Origin: Candidatus Aminicenantota bacterium
Lineage (GTDB): Bacteria; Acidobacteriota; Aminicenantia; Aminicenantales; UBA4085
Assembly: GCA_016931595.1 (NCBI GenBank)
Contig: JAFGEN010000045.1
Coordinates: 1-33,087, forward strand
Direction: 5' to 3'
Length of the DNA: 33,087 bases
In this document: in pieces, positions 15,592 to 23,394 of the stretch
Layout: every line of letters begins with the position of its first letter
Numbering within the stretch: the first letter of the stretch is position 1
The notes under the pieces: generated by a model
Database searches by the model: none
The model's input: only the letters and a program-made list of their open reading frames with translations
What the model was told of the DNA's origin: nothing
Translations under genes and position numbers: made by a program

Positions 15592-17580
15592 CTACATCTC
15601 CAGCTCGACCTTTTTCAGCCGGGCGATCTCGTCGCGAAGTCTGGCCGCTTTCTCGAAGTCGAGGTCACGCGCCGCCGTTTTCATCGCCCTCTCGAGCTCG
15701 TCGAGTTTCTTTTTTCGCTTTTGCGGAGAAAGGTATACGGCCCGATCCTCGGCGATCCGGGTGTAATCGAAGTAATCGCTGTCGGCTTCCGTCACGAGTC
15801 CCTCGTCGATCCGTTTCCGGATCGACCGCGGGGTGATCCCGTTTTCAGCGTTGTAACGGGACTGGATGTCCCGCCGCCGTCCCGTTTCGGCCAGGGCCGC
15901 CTTGATGGAATCGGTGACGACGTCGGCGTAGAGGATGGCCCGCCCTTCCAGGTGTCGGGCGGCCCGGCCGAACGTCTGGATGAGCGCCGTCGCCGAGCGG
16001 AGGAACCCCTCCTTGTCGGCATCGAGGATCGCCACCAGGGAGACCTCCGGCAGGTCAAGGCCTTCCCGAAGGAGATTGATGCCGATCAGGGCGTCGAACG
16101 CGCCTTTCCGAAGGTCCCGCAGAAGAACAACCCGTTCGAGCGTCTCGATTTCGGAATGCAAGTACCGAACCCGGAGGCCAAGGTCGTGGTAGTGGCGGGT
16201 CAGGTCCTCGGCCATCTTCTTGGTCAGGGGCGTGATAAGGACTCGTTCGCCGAGAGCGGCCCGCTTCTCGATCTCCTTGCGAAGGTCCTCGACCTGGCCG
16301 GAGACGGGCCGGATTTCGACTTCGGGATCGATCAATCCCGTCGGCCGGATGACTTGTTCGACCGCCTTGCCCCCGGCGGCCTTGATCTCGTAGGCCGCCG
16401 GGGTGGCCGAAATGCAGAGGACCTGTCCGACCCGGTTCTCGAATTCGGCGAACTGGAGCGGGCGGTTGTCCAGGGCCGAAGGCAGCCGGAAGCCGTGCTC
16501 GATCAGGGTCAGCTTTCGGGAGCGGTCGCCGTGATACATTCCCCCGATCTGGGGAATGGTGACATGGGATTCGTCGATGATCGTCAGAAAGTCCCGTGGG
16601 TAATAGTCAAGGAGGGTGTAGGGGGGCTGCCCGGGCTTCCTGCGGCTGAGGTAGAGGGAGTAATTTTCGATGCCCGGACAATGCCCGAATTCCCTGAGCA
16701 TGTCCAGGTCGAACAGGGTTCGTTCCTCAAGACGTTCAGCTTCGACGAACAGGCCCTTTCCCCGCAGCTCGTCGATGTGCCGCTTCAACTCCTCCTCGAT
16801 GGCCGAGACGGAGGCGTCGAGGATGGTTTTGGGCGTGGAAAAAAATGTCCGGGGATGGATGACGATCCGGTCGAATTCCCGAAAGATCCGGCCGAGGAGA
16901 GGGTCGATCGAGGTCAGGCGGACGACCCGGTCGCCGTCGAGCTCGACACGGTAGGCGAAATCGGCGTAAGCGGGGAAGACTTCGACGAGATCTCCCCGGA
17001 CACGGAAGCCGCCCCGTTTGAATTCCGCTTCCTGCCGCTCGTACTGGATCTCGACCAGGGCCCGGATGAGATCCCGCCGGGGAAGCGTCTCCCCGACGGA
17101 CAGAGCCCGGCTCATGGCGTAGTAGGTTTCCGGAGCGCCGATGCCGTAAATGCAGGAGACCGAGGCGACGATGATTACGTCCCGGCGCTCGAACAATCGG
17201 TTGGTTGCGTTCAGCCGCATCCGGTCGATTTCATCGTTGATCGTGACTTCCTTGGCGATGTAGGTGTTGGAGGAGGGGATATAGGCCTCGGGCTGGTAAT
17301 AATCGTAATAGGAGACGAAGTATTCGACGGCGTTATTTGGAAAGAACCGCCGGAACTCCTGGTACAGCTGGGCGGCCAGGGTTTTGTTGTGTGAGATGAC
17401 CAGGACGGGGCGGTCGGCCCGGGCGATAACATTGGCCATCGTGAACGTCTTTCCAGAGCCCGTCACCCCCATTAGGACTTGGGTCCGGCGACCTTCGGCC
17501 AGGCCCCGAGTCAATTCCTCAATGGCCCGAACCTGATCGCCCCTTGGGTTGAAATCCGATTCGAGGCGGAACGATTCCAT
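15592..17580 (-). CDS. uvrB: UvrABC system protein B
   Basis: UvrB is the DNA-damage-verifying helicase of nucleotide excision repair. It is loaded by UvrA and recruits UvrC. The 662 residues match the family: Walker A GVTGSGKT (residues 38-45), HNKTLAAQLYQEF, the damage-probing beta-hairpin region in YYDYYQPEAYIPSSNTY, the ATPase motif TIIDESHVTIPQ, INLLREGLDLPEV and QTFGRAARH. A C-terminal UVR coiled coil (LDFEKAARLRDEI) contacts UvrC. The ATG at 17580 has no ribosome binding site but lies 11 bases after a good -10 box, so its own mRNA may be nearly leaderless. UvrC follows after 3 bases. UvrA is not in the window. Confidence 0.98.
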   Translation of the reverse strand: MESFRLESDFNPRGDQVRAIEELTRGLAEGRRTQVLMGVTGSGKTFTMANVIARADRPVLVISHNKTLAAQLYQEFRRFFPNNAVEYFVSYYDYYQPEAYIPSSNTYIAKEVTINDEIDRMRLNATNRLFERRDVIIVASVSCIYGIGAPETYYAMSRALSVGETLPRRDLIRALVEIQYERQEAEFKRGGFRVRGDLVEVFPAYADFAYRVELDGDRVVRLTSIDPLLGRIFREFDRIVIHPRTFFSTPKTILDASVSAIEEELKRHIDELRGKGLFVEAERLEERTLFDLDMLREFGHCPGIENYSLYLSRRKPGQPPYTLLDYYPRDFLTIIDESHVTIPQIGGMYHGDRSRKLTLIEHGFRLPSALDNRPLQFAEFENRVGQVLCISATPAAYEIKAAGGKAVEQVIRPTGLIDPEVEIRPVSGQVEDLRKEIEKRAALGERVLITPLTKKMAEDLTRHYHDLGLRVRYLHSEIETLERVVLLRDLRKGAFDALIGINLLREGLDLPEVSLVAILDADKEGFLRSATALIQTFGRAARHLEGRAILYADVVTDSIKAALAETGRRRDIQSRYNAENGITPRSIRKRIDEGLVTEADSDYFDYTRIAEDRAVYLSPQKRKKKLDELERAMKTAARDLDFEKAARLRDEIARLKKVELEM

Positions 17581-17591
17581 TCTAATAACGA

Positions 17592-17600
17592 ATTATAGCA
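17592..17600 (-). promoter_or_regulatory. Extended -10 promoter of uvrB
   Basis: A perfect TATAAT (17597-17592) preceded by TGC gives an extended -10 on the minus strand; no good -35 is seen. Transcription would start near 17585, about 5 bases before the uvrB ATG. Confidence 0.55.
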
Positions 17601-17616
17601 GAGAAAACGGGAAGAT

Positions 17617-17631
17617 CCGGTTCCGAACCGG
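17617..17631. other. Stem-loop between bactofilin gene and uvrB
   Basis: CCGGTT, loop CCG, AACCGG is a perfect six-base stem 3 bases after the bactofilin stop codon. On the minus strand only a mixed TC stretch follows, so it is at best a weak terminator. It may separate the bactofilin mRNA from uvrB. Confidence 0.4.
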
Positions 17632-17633
17632 TT

Positions 17634-18017
17634 TTACCCCGATTTGGACTGGCCGGTGAGCACGCCGCCCCGGAAACGGGCCCCGTTTTCGACCGACAGG
17701 CGGGCTGCGGAGATATCGCCCTTGACGTCGGATTCGGCGGCCAGGAAGACGCGGCCGGAAGCCTGGATCGGCCCGACCAGGGTTCCGTAAATATAAACAT
17801 CCCTGGCCGTAACGGCGGCTTCGACTCGGGCGTTCCGGTCGACGTAGAGATTGGCCTCGGGAATGCGGAGGGTGCCTTTGAACCGGCCCTGGACGCAGAA
17901 ATCCTCGGCCGCGGAAAAATCCCCCTCGAAGACTCCGGTCGTTCCTACCCGGGGAAGGTTGGCGGGAATCGCCGGCCGCGGATCACCGTTTTTTTCGGGA
18001 AGATCATTCCGGCTCAT
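17634..18017 (-). CDS. Bactofilin family (polymer-forming cytoskeletal) protein
   Basis: Bactofilins polymerise into filaments or membrane-associated patches that position envelope machinery. The 127-residue protein has a short disordered N-terminus (about residues 1-28) and then the right-handed beta-helix pattern of the family: GVFEGDFSAAEDFCVQGRF, LYVDRNARVEAAVTARDVY, IYGTLVGPIQASGRVFL and LSVENGARFRGGVLTG. Hydrophobic and glycine positions recur about every six residues. No membrane segment is seen. The length is typical of short bactofilins. AGGAGG lies 6 bases before the ATG at 18017. It is first in the minus-strand run that continues with uvrB, and diverges from the exported-peptidase operon. 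Confidence 0.88.
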   Translation of the reverse strand: MSRNDLPEKNGDPRPAIPANLPRVGTTGVFEGDFSAAEDFCVQGRFKGTLRIPEANLYVDRNARVEAAVTARDVYIYGTLVGPIQASGRVFLAAESDVKGDISAARLSVENGARFRGGVLTGQSKSG

Positions 18018-18049
18018 GGCGGCCTCCTTGTCCGAAGAATTCGCGGCCG

Positions 18050-18078
18050 ATTATCTGGCGAACGGGGAAAAAAGTCAA
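18050..18078 (-). promoter_or_regulatory. Promoter of the bactofilin gene
   Basis: On the minus strand TTGACT (18078-18073), 17 bases, GATAAT (18055-18050). The transcript start would be near 18043, with a 25-base leader that carries AGGAGG. Confidence 0.65.
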
Positions 18079-18092
18079 TCGAAAATTGACTT
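18072..18092. promoter_or_regulatory. Inverted repeat joining two divergent -35 boxes
   Basis: AAGTCAAT, spacer CGAAA, ATTGACTT is a perfect eight-base inverted repeat. Each arm contains the TTGACT -35 box of one of two divergent promoters (bactofilin and VPS10 operons). A dimeric regulator bound here would cover both. Part of the symmetry follows simply from two equal -35 boxes placed back to back. Confidence 0.6.
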
Positions 18093-18113
18093 CCCGGCGT
18101 TCCATGATATCAT
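18086..18113 (+). promoter_or_regulatory. Promoter of the VPS10-M14 operon
   Basis: TTGACT (18086-18091), 16 bases, TATCAT (18108-18113). The -10 lies in a perfect ten-base palindrome ATGATATCAT (18104-18113). The predicted start near 18120 leaves a leader of about 120 bases. Confidence 0.6.
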
Positions 18114-18125
18114 ATTTTTCAAGAA

Positions 18126-18207
18126 ATGGATTTGCGCCTTGAGATGGAAGAAGCGACGTTCTTCGACGTCTAAATCATGATGTGCCAAACCGTCTATTCG
18201 CTAGACG
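18126..18207 (+). promoter_or_regulatory. Structured leader of the VPS10 operon with a possible leader peptide
   Basis: The leader can form two short hairpins: GAAGAA/TTCTTC (18147-18164) and CGTCTA/TAGACG with loop TTCGC (18191-18207). A 15-codon frame starts at ATG 18126 and ends at TAA 18173, spanning the first hairpin, but has no clear ribosome binding site. Function is not known. Confidence 0.3.
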
Positions 18208-18241
18208 ATTTTCATTTATCCCCATTTCCCCAGGAGGTCCC

Positions 18242-21200
18242 ATGAACAAGTCCCGTTTTCTCGGGGGCGCAGGCGCCCTGCTGGCCATGCTGCTATGCCT
18301 GGCCGCGATCGCCCCCGCCCAAGTCCCGACCGTAAACGACTTCGATCAGCTCAGCTGGCATTGGGTCGGTCCGGTCACGTTCTCCGGACGGATCACCGAA
18401 TTCGCCGTCCCGCGCGGCCAGACGACGACCTGGTATGCCCTGGCCGGATCCGGAGGAATATGGAAAACGGTCGATGCCGGCATCAGCTTTGAGCCCATCT
18501 TCGACACGTACGGCAACATGAGCATGGGCTACCTGGCCATCGCCCCATCCAATCCCGATATCCTGTACCTCGGAACGGGCGAGCCGATGCATGCCCGGTC
18601 GAGCTCCCACGGCAACGGCGTCTGGAAGTCGACCGACGCAGGCAAGACCTGGACCAACGTCGGGTTGACCAAGAGCTACTTCATCAACAAGGTCGCCGTC
18701 CATCCGAAAAATCCCGATCTCGTTTATGTCGCCGCAGAGGGCAAGCTGTACGATAATGAAATGGACTGTGAGCGCGGCCTTTACAAGACGACCGACGGCG
18801 GGAAGACCTGGACTCGGATGGGGATCCTGCCGGACCGGGGAATCTCCGATTTTGTGGTCGACCCGAACAACTTCGACATCATCATCGCCGGGGCGTACAA
18901 ATTGTACCGCCGGACCTGGACCTATATCGACCGCCAGCCCGGAAACGACCTGTATAAGTCGACAGACGGCGGCAAGACCTGGACCAAGCTGACGAAAGGC
19001 CTACCTGTCGGCAAGGAGCTGGGCAAAACCGGCCTGGCGATCTACGAGAAGAACCCCAATATCGTCTATGCCCGCCTCGACGAGGAGATGAACCTCGGCT
19101 TGAATCTCCGGGAAAACGCGGCCAACTTCAATATGCGGTCCGGTTTTTACCGGGAAGGCGGGTCGCTCGCCAAGTGGAAATCCTATAAGCTTAAGCCCGA
19201 AATGGCCAAGGATCTCAAGTGGACCCATCCCGAGGCGGAAAACGACCAGGCCCTTTTGGCCAAACTGAATGAACTCATCAGGGACAAGGAATTCCTGACC
19301 AAGTCCGGAATCGACCTGGCCAAGCTCACGGCCTCCGCTCGAAAGGCCTACGCCAAGGACAAAGACCTGTTGAGCGCCATCGACGATTTCGAAGCGTCCG
19401 AGAAGGTCCCCGAATCGGATGAAACCAAGGGTCGTTACCAGGCCCGCAACCGCTTCGCCCTGGCGATGCTCTACGGCGACCTCTTGGCTCCCCAAGCCCC
19501 GGCCAAACGGGCCGGATACATCTACCGGTCCGACGACCAGGGAGAGACCTGGAAAAGAATGACCGAAAACAGGGGCGCCCAAGTCAACCAGACCGAGGGC
19601 GGCTATTACGGGAGAATCTATGTCGACCAGACCAACGACAAGATCATCTACTGCTGTGATACAAACGTGACGTTCTCGACGGATGCCGGGAAGACCTTCG
19701 CCGTGGCCCAGTGGGACAGGGGAGAACACTCCCTCCACGTCGACCACCGCGGCCTCTGGGTCGACCCGGAAAACGGCAAGCACATCCTCAGCGCCAACGA
19801 CGGCGGGGCGGGCGAAACCTGGGACGGCGGCAAGCATTGGCACCAGAAATCGACCATCAGCGCCCAGCAGTTCTATGATATCGCGGCCGACAACGAGATG
19901 CCCTACAATGTCATGGGGGGGACCCAGGACAACGGCGCCTGGATCGGACCTTCCCAGAACCGGAACCGCAAGGGCGTCTACGCCGCCGATTGGACCTATC
20001 TCCCCACGGGCGACGGATTTTATGTCGTCCGCGACTGGTGGAATCCCGAATACATCTATTACGAGAGCCAGTTCGGATCTTCCAGCCGGCAGAATCTGAA
20101 GACCGGCGAGCGGATCAGCCTGGCCAAGCGGACCACCCCGGAGGAAGCGGCCGCCGGCGTTCCGGCCCAACGCTACCAGTGGAACGCTCCGATCGTTCTG
20201 TCCCCGCATAACCCCGGGATCGTCTATATCACGTCCCAGTTCGTCCACCGGTCGCTTTCCCGGGGCGAGCCGGGCAGTTGGCAGACCATCAGCCCAGACC
20301 TGTCCCGCAACGACCCGGTCCGCCAGGCCGAGTCCAAGAAAACCAACCTCCAATACGGCACGATCTATTCCTTCGCCGAATCGGTGGTCAAGCCCGGTTT
20401 GTACTGGGCCGGAACCGACGACGGCAATGTCTGGGTCACCACCGACGGGGGCGTCAATTGGAACAATATCACCGCCCAGTTCTACGACATGAAGACGGGC
20501 AAGGCCAAGCCGAACGTCAAGGGCGCCCTGATCCCGTTCGACCGGTGGGTCAAGCGGGTCGTCCCGTCGAGGTTCGACGAGAAAACCTGCTACGCGGCCT
20601 TCAGCGGCTACCGAACCCACAACGAGGATAAAACCTGGATCTTCGTGACCCGCGACCTGGGGAAGACCTGGGAGGACATTTCGGCCGGGATGGAGAACCC
20701 CGTCTGGGATCTCGAGGAAGACCCGGATAATCCGGACGTCCTCTATATCGGCACCGATTACGGCGTTTTCGTCACGATCGACCGGGGAAAATCCTGGGTG
20801 CCCTTCTCCACTTCCGCGCCCGACGTGATTATCCGCGACCTGGCCGTCCAGCAGCGCGACCGCGACCTGGTCATCGGGACCTACGGGCGGGGAATCTATA
20901 TCGCCGATATCGCCCCGCTCAAAGAGTTCAAGACGGCCCTTTTCGGCAAGGATTCCCACCTCTTCGACGTCGAAGACACGGTTCGTTGGAACCGGTTGGA
21001 ACAACGGGGTGAGGACTACGGCGTGTTCGCCAAGGTCACGAATCCGAATATCGGAGCGAACCTCTATTACTACTTGAAGGCCGATGTCAAGAACGTCAAG
21101 CTGACGATTAAGGACCTGGAGGGGAACGTCGTCCAGGAACTCAGCGGCGATGCTAAAAAAGGCTTCCACAAGGCGTTCTGGAACCTGAGCCTGAGGGCGG

Positions 21201-21349
21201 CTTCCGGCCAGGCCAGGCCGGCCATGGGCGGACGGATGGGCTTCGGGCGGCAGGCCGACAACGGGACTTACAAGGTCACGCTGTCCATCGACGGCAAGGA
21301 TGTCGAGACGAAGAAACTCAACATCCTTCCGGACCCGCTTTTTAAATAG
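18242..21349 (+). CDS. Exported VPS10/sortilin-fold (BNR-repeat) beta-propeller protein
   Basis: This 1035-residue precursor starts at ATG 18242, 4 bases after AGGAGG. A GTG sixty bases upstream is in frame but has no ribosome site. The signal peptide is about residues 1-27 (core LLAMLLCLAAIAP, ending PAQ). The mature part carries about nine Asp-box repeats of the S-x-D-x-G-x-T-W type, for example KSTDAGKTWTNV, KTTDGGKTWTRM, RSDDQGETWKRM and VTRDLGKTWEDI, typical of sialidase/sortilin beta-propellers. The last 130 residues look like an Ig-like domain (LTIKDLEGNVVQELSG). Such proteins are often annotated as glycosyl hydrolases, but I see no catalytic residues that prove this; peptide or glycan binding is as likely. 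It leads an operon with two M14-family proteins. Confidence 0.88.
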   Translation: MNKSRFLGGAGALLAMLLCLAAIAPAQVPTVNDFDQLSWHWVGPVTFSGRITEFAVPRGQTTTWYALAGSGGIWKTVDAGISFEPIFDTYGNMSMGYLAIAPSNPDILYLGTGEPMHARSSSHGNGVWKSTDAGKTWTNVGLTKSYFINKVAVHPKNPDLVYVAAEGKLYDNEMDCERGLYKTTDGGKTWTRMGILPDRGISDFVVDPNNFDIIIAGAYKLYRRTWTYIDRQPGNDLYKSTDGGKTWTKLTKGLPVGKELGKTGLAIYEKNPNIVYARLDEEMNLGLNLRENAANFNMRSGFYREGGSLAKWKSYKLKPEMAKDLKWTHPEAENDQALLAKLNELIRDKEFLTKSGIDLAKLTASARKAYAKDKDLLSAIDDFEASEKVPESDETKGRYQARNRFALAMLYGDLLAPQAPAKRAGYIYRSDDQGETWKRMTENRGAQVNQTEGGYYGRIYVDQTNDKIIYCCDTNVTFSTDAGKTFAVAQWDRGEHSLHVDHRGLWVDPENGKHILSANDGGAGETWDGGKHWHQKSTISAQQFYDIAADNEMPYNVMGGTQDNGAWIGPSQNRNRKGVYAADWTYLPTGDGFYVVRDWWNPEYIYYESQFGSSSRQNLKTGERISLAKRTTPEEAAAGVPAQRYQWNAPIVLSPHNPGIVYITSQFVHRSLSRGEPGSWQTISPDLSRNDPVRQAESKKTNLQYGTIYSFAESVVKPGLYWAGTDDGNVWVTTDGGVNWNNITAQFYDMKTGKAKPNVKGALIPFDRWVKRVVPSRFDEKTCYAAFSGYRTHNEDKTWIFVTRDLGKTWEDISAGMENPVWDLEEDPDNPDVLYIGTDYGVFVTIDRGKSWVPFSTSAPDVIIRDLAVQQRDRDLVIGTYGRGIYIADIAPLKEFKTALFGKDSHLFDVEDTVRWNRLEQRGEDYGVFAKVTNPNIGANLYYYLKADVKNVKLTIKDLEGNVVQELSGDAKKGFHKAFWNLSLRAASGQARPAMGGRMGFGRQADNGTYKVTLSIDGKDVETKKLNILPDPLFK

Positions 21350-21365
21350 AGCGGTCTCCCGGAAA

Positions 21366-23387
21366 ATGATGATGAAAGGCCCGATAAGGGTCCTCGTCCC
21401 CGTTCTGCTCGTGATGCTGGCGGCGGGGACGGTTGCGGCCCAGGATTTCACGAAGTATCATAACTACGAGGAAACAACGGCGATCGTCCAGGGGCTGGCC
21501 AAGTCAGCCCCTGGACTGGTCAAACTCTCTTCTCTCGGAAAAACGCAGGGGAACAGGGATCTCTGGGTTTTAGAGATCGCCCAACCCGGCGGACTTCCGC
21601 TGAATGAGCGGCCGGGTCTTCTGATCGCGGCTAATTTTGCAGGCGACGCGGTTTTCGGAAGCGAAATGGCCCTGGCCGTAGCCGACTACATTGTAAAAAA
21701 TGCGTCCAAGCCCGAGGTGAAAGCCTGTCTGGACAATGCGGTTGTCTTTATCATTCCCCGGATGAATCCCGACGGAGCGGAGGCGATGTGGGCTTCCCTG
21801 AAATGGGACCGCCGAACGAATCTCAGCCCGTACGACGACGACAACGATGGACGGACGGACGAGGACGGACCGGAGGACCTCAACGGCGACGGCTTCATCA
21901 CGGTCATGCGTGTCGCCGAACCCGGGGGAACCTATCTGGTCGACCCCAAAGATGCCCGACTGCTTAAAAAAGCCGACCCGAAACTGGGGGAAAAGGGCGT
22001 TTTCGCTCTTTACCTCGAGGGCCGGGATAACGACGGGGACGGGTTCATCAATGAGGACCCGCCGGGTGGGGTCAACCTGAATCGCAACTTCATGCATGAA
22101 TATCCCTATTTCAAGCCGGAGGCGGGCCGGTTCATGGCCAGCGAGAGTGAAACCCGGGCTCTCCTTGCCTGGATAGTCCAACACCGGAACATCGCCGCCT
22201 CCCTGACCTTCGGGGAGAACGACAACCTGATTTCCGGTGGGCGGGAATCCGCCGGGCGGCGCCTTGATCTTTTGGCCGCGGCCGAGGCGAGCATCGAGGG
22301 AGCCTCGAAGACGGGAATATTCCCCGCCCTCGGGTCGATGCGGGGAATGCGGGTCCGCGGCGGCGGAATGGAAATGTCGATCACTCCCGAGATGTTGGCT
22401 ATGCTGATGGGTTCGGGAGGCGGAATGTTCATGATGGGCGGCGGTCCCCAAGGCCGGGACCAGGCTGTCGCCCAGACCTCGGGACGGAGAAATATGCCGG
22501 CCCGAACGGCTCCGACTTCACCCTTAGCCGCCGACCTTGAATACTTCCGCCTTGTCGCGGCCAAGTATGCCGAGATGACCGGTATCCGCCAGGCTCCTCT
22601 CACGGTGAAACCCGAAGGAGCGTTTTCCCAGTACGGGTACTACCAGTTCGGCGTTCCTTCCTTTTCGACCCCGGGCTGGGGTCTTCCGGAGGCGCCCCGT
22701 GCGTCCGGTCAAGGGATGATGACAGCCGGAGGCCCGGGCGGCGGCGGGCAGACGATGATGACCGGCCGGACGGCCTCGTTCCAAGCGGGGCGGGCCGGTT
22801 TTCCCGGAGCCGCCGGAAGCGGAGCGTCGGGTGGCGACTTGCCGCAGGCCGTCGATAAAGCCATTCTCCAGTGGATGGACAAGGAAAAAATCGACGGATT
22901 CGTCCCTTGGACCAAGGTCAAGCACCCCGATTTGGGCGAAGTCGAGATCGGCGGATTCAAGCCTTATGCGGCAACGAATCCTCCGGCCGCGACAATTGCC
23001 GCGGCCGGCAGGTCGCACGCCGAATTCGCCCTTTACCTGGCGTCCCTTTTTCCAAAAGTCCGCATCGAGTCCCTGGAAGCGATCGGCCACGGCGGAGGGA
23101 TTTATCGAATCAAAGCAGCGGTCGTCAACACCGGATTCTGGCCGACGGCCAGCGCCCAGGGCCTTCAAGCCCAATCGGTCAAGCCGACGATGGTCCAGCT
23201 TCAAGTGGATCCGGAGACGGTTCTTTCCGGAAACCCCAAGACCGTCTCCATTCGCCAAGCGTTGAACGGCTCGGGCGGCCGGGCCGAGTTCGAGTGGCTC
23301 ATCAGGGCCAAGGCCGGAGAGAAAATCGCCCTCAAGGTCATGTCCCAAAAGGGCGGGGGCGAAACTCGGACCGTGGTCCTGAAGTGA
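21366..23387 (+). CDS. Exported M14 carboxypeptidase-fold protein without catalytic residues (pseudopeptidase)
   Basis: This 673-residue precursor has a signal peptide (residues 1-26, ending GTVAAQ). It is clearly a sister of the next gene: YHNYEETTAIVQGLAK, NPDGAEAMW and NLNRNF all correspond, as do two aspartate-rich calcium-type loops (DDDNDGRTDEDG, DNDGDGFINED). But the zinc motif HGNE is AGDA here (residues 92-95), the third ligand His is Gly (TFGENDN), and the catalytic Glu in SFSNELW is Pro (SFSTPGW). It therefore should not bind the catalytic zinc. Two Met/Gly-rich stretches are inserted (about 22335-22445 and 22700-22770). The start was placed at the first of three ATG codons, 16 bases after the VPS10 gene. 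A binding or chaperone role is possible. Confidence 0.88.
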   Translation: MMMKGPIRVLVPVLLVMLAAGTVAAQDFTKYHNYEETTAIVQGLAKSAPGLVKLSSLGKTQGNRDLWVLEIAQPGGLPLNERPGLLIAANFAGDAVFGSEMALAVADYIVKNASKPEVKACLDNAVVFIIPRMNPDGAEAMWASLKWDRRTNLSPYDDDNDGRTDEDGPEDLNGDGFITVMRVAEPGGTYLVDPKDARLLKKADPKLGEKGVFALYLEGRDNDGDGFINEDPPGGVNLNRNFMHEYPYFKPEAGRFMASESETRALLAWIVQHRNIAASLTFGENDNLISGGRESAGRRLDLLAAAEASIEGASKTGIFPALGSMRGMRVRGGGMEMSITPEMLAMLMGSGGGMFMMGGGPQGRDQAVAQTSGRRNMPARTAPTSPLAADLEYFRLVAAKYAEMTGIRQAPLTVKPEGAFSQYGYYQFGVPSFSTPGWGLPEAPRASGQGMMTAGGPGGGGQTMMTGRTASFQAGRAGFPGAAGSGASGGDLPQAVDKAILQWMDKEKIDGFVPWTKVKHPDLGEVEIGGFKPYAATNPPAATIAAAGRSHAEFALYLASLFPKVRIESLEAIGHGGGIYRIKAAVVNTGFWPTASAQGLQAQSVKPTMVQLQVDPETVLSGNPKTVSIRQALNGSGGRAEFEWLIRAKAGEKIALKVMSQKGGGETRTVVLK

Positions 23388-23394
23388 GGCAGCC

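Noticed and set aside
14611-17394. A plus-strand open frame of 927 codons opposite uvrC and uvrB
   Set aside because: It spans two genes with clear UvrB and UvrC motifs on the other strand and reads as low-complexity Asp/Gly/Val-rich protein, the usual antisense artefact of GC-rich coding DNA.
19001-21451. A minus-strand open frame of 816 codons opposite the VPS10 gene
   Set aside because: Same artefact: it mirrors the repeat-rich VPS10 coding sequence, has no ribosome site and no family pattern.
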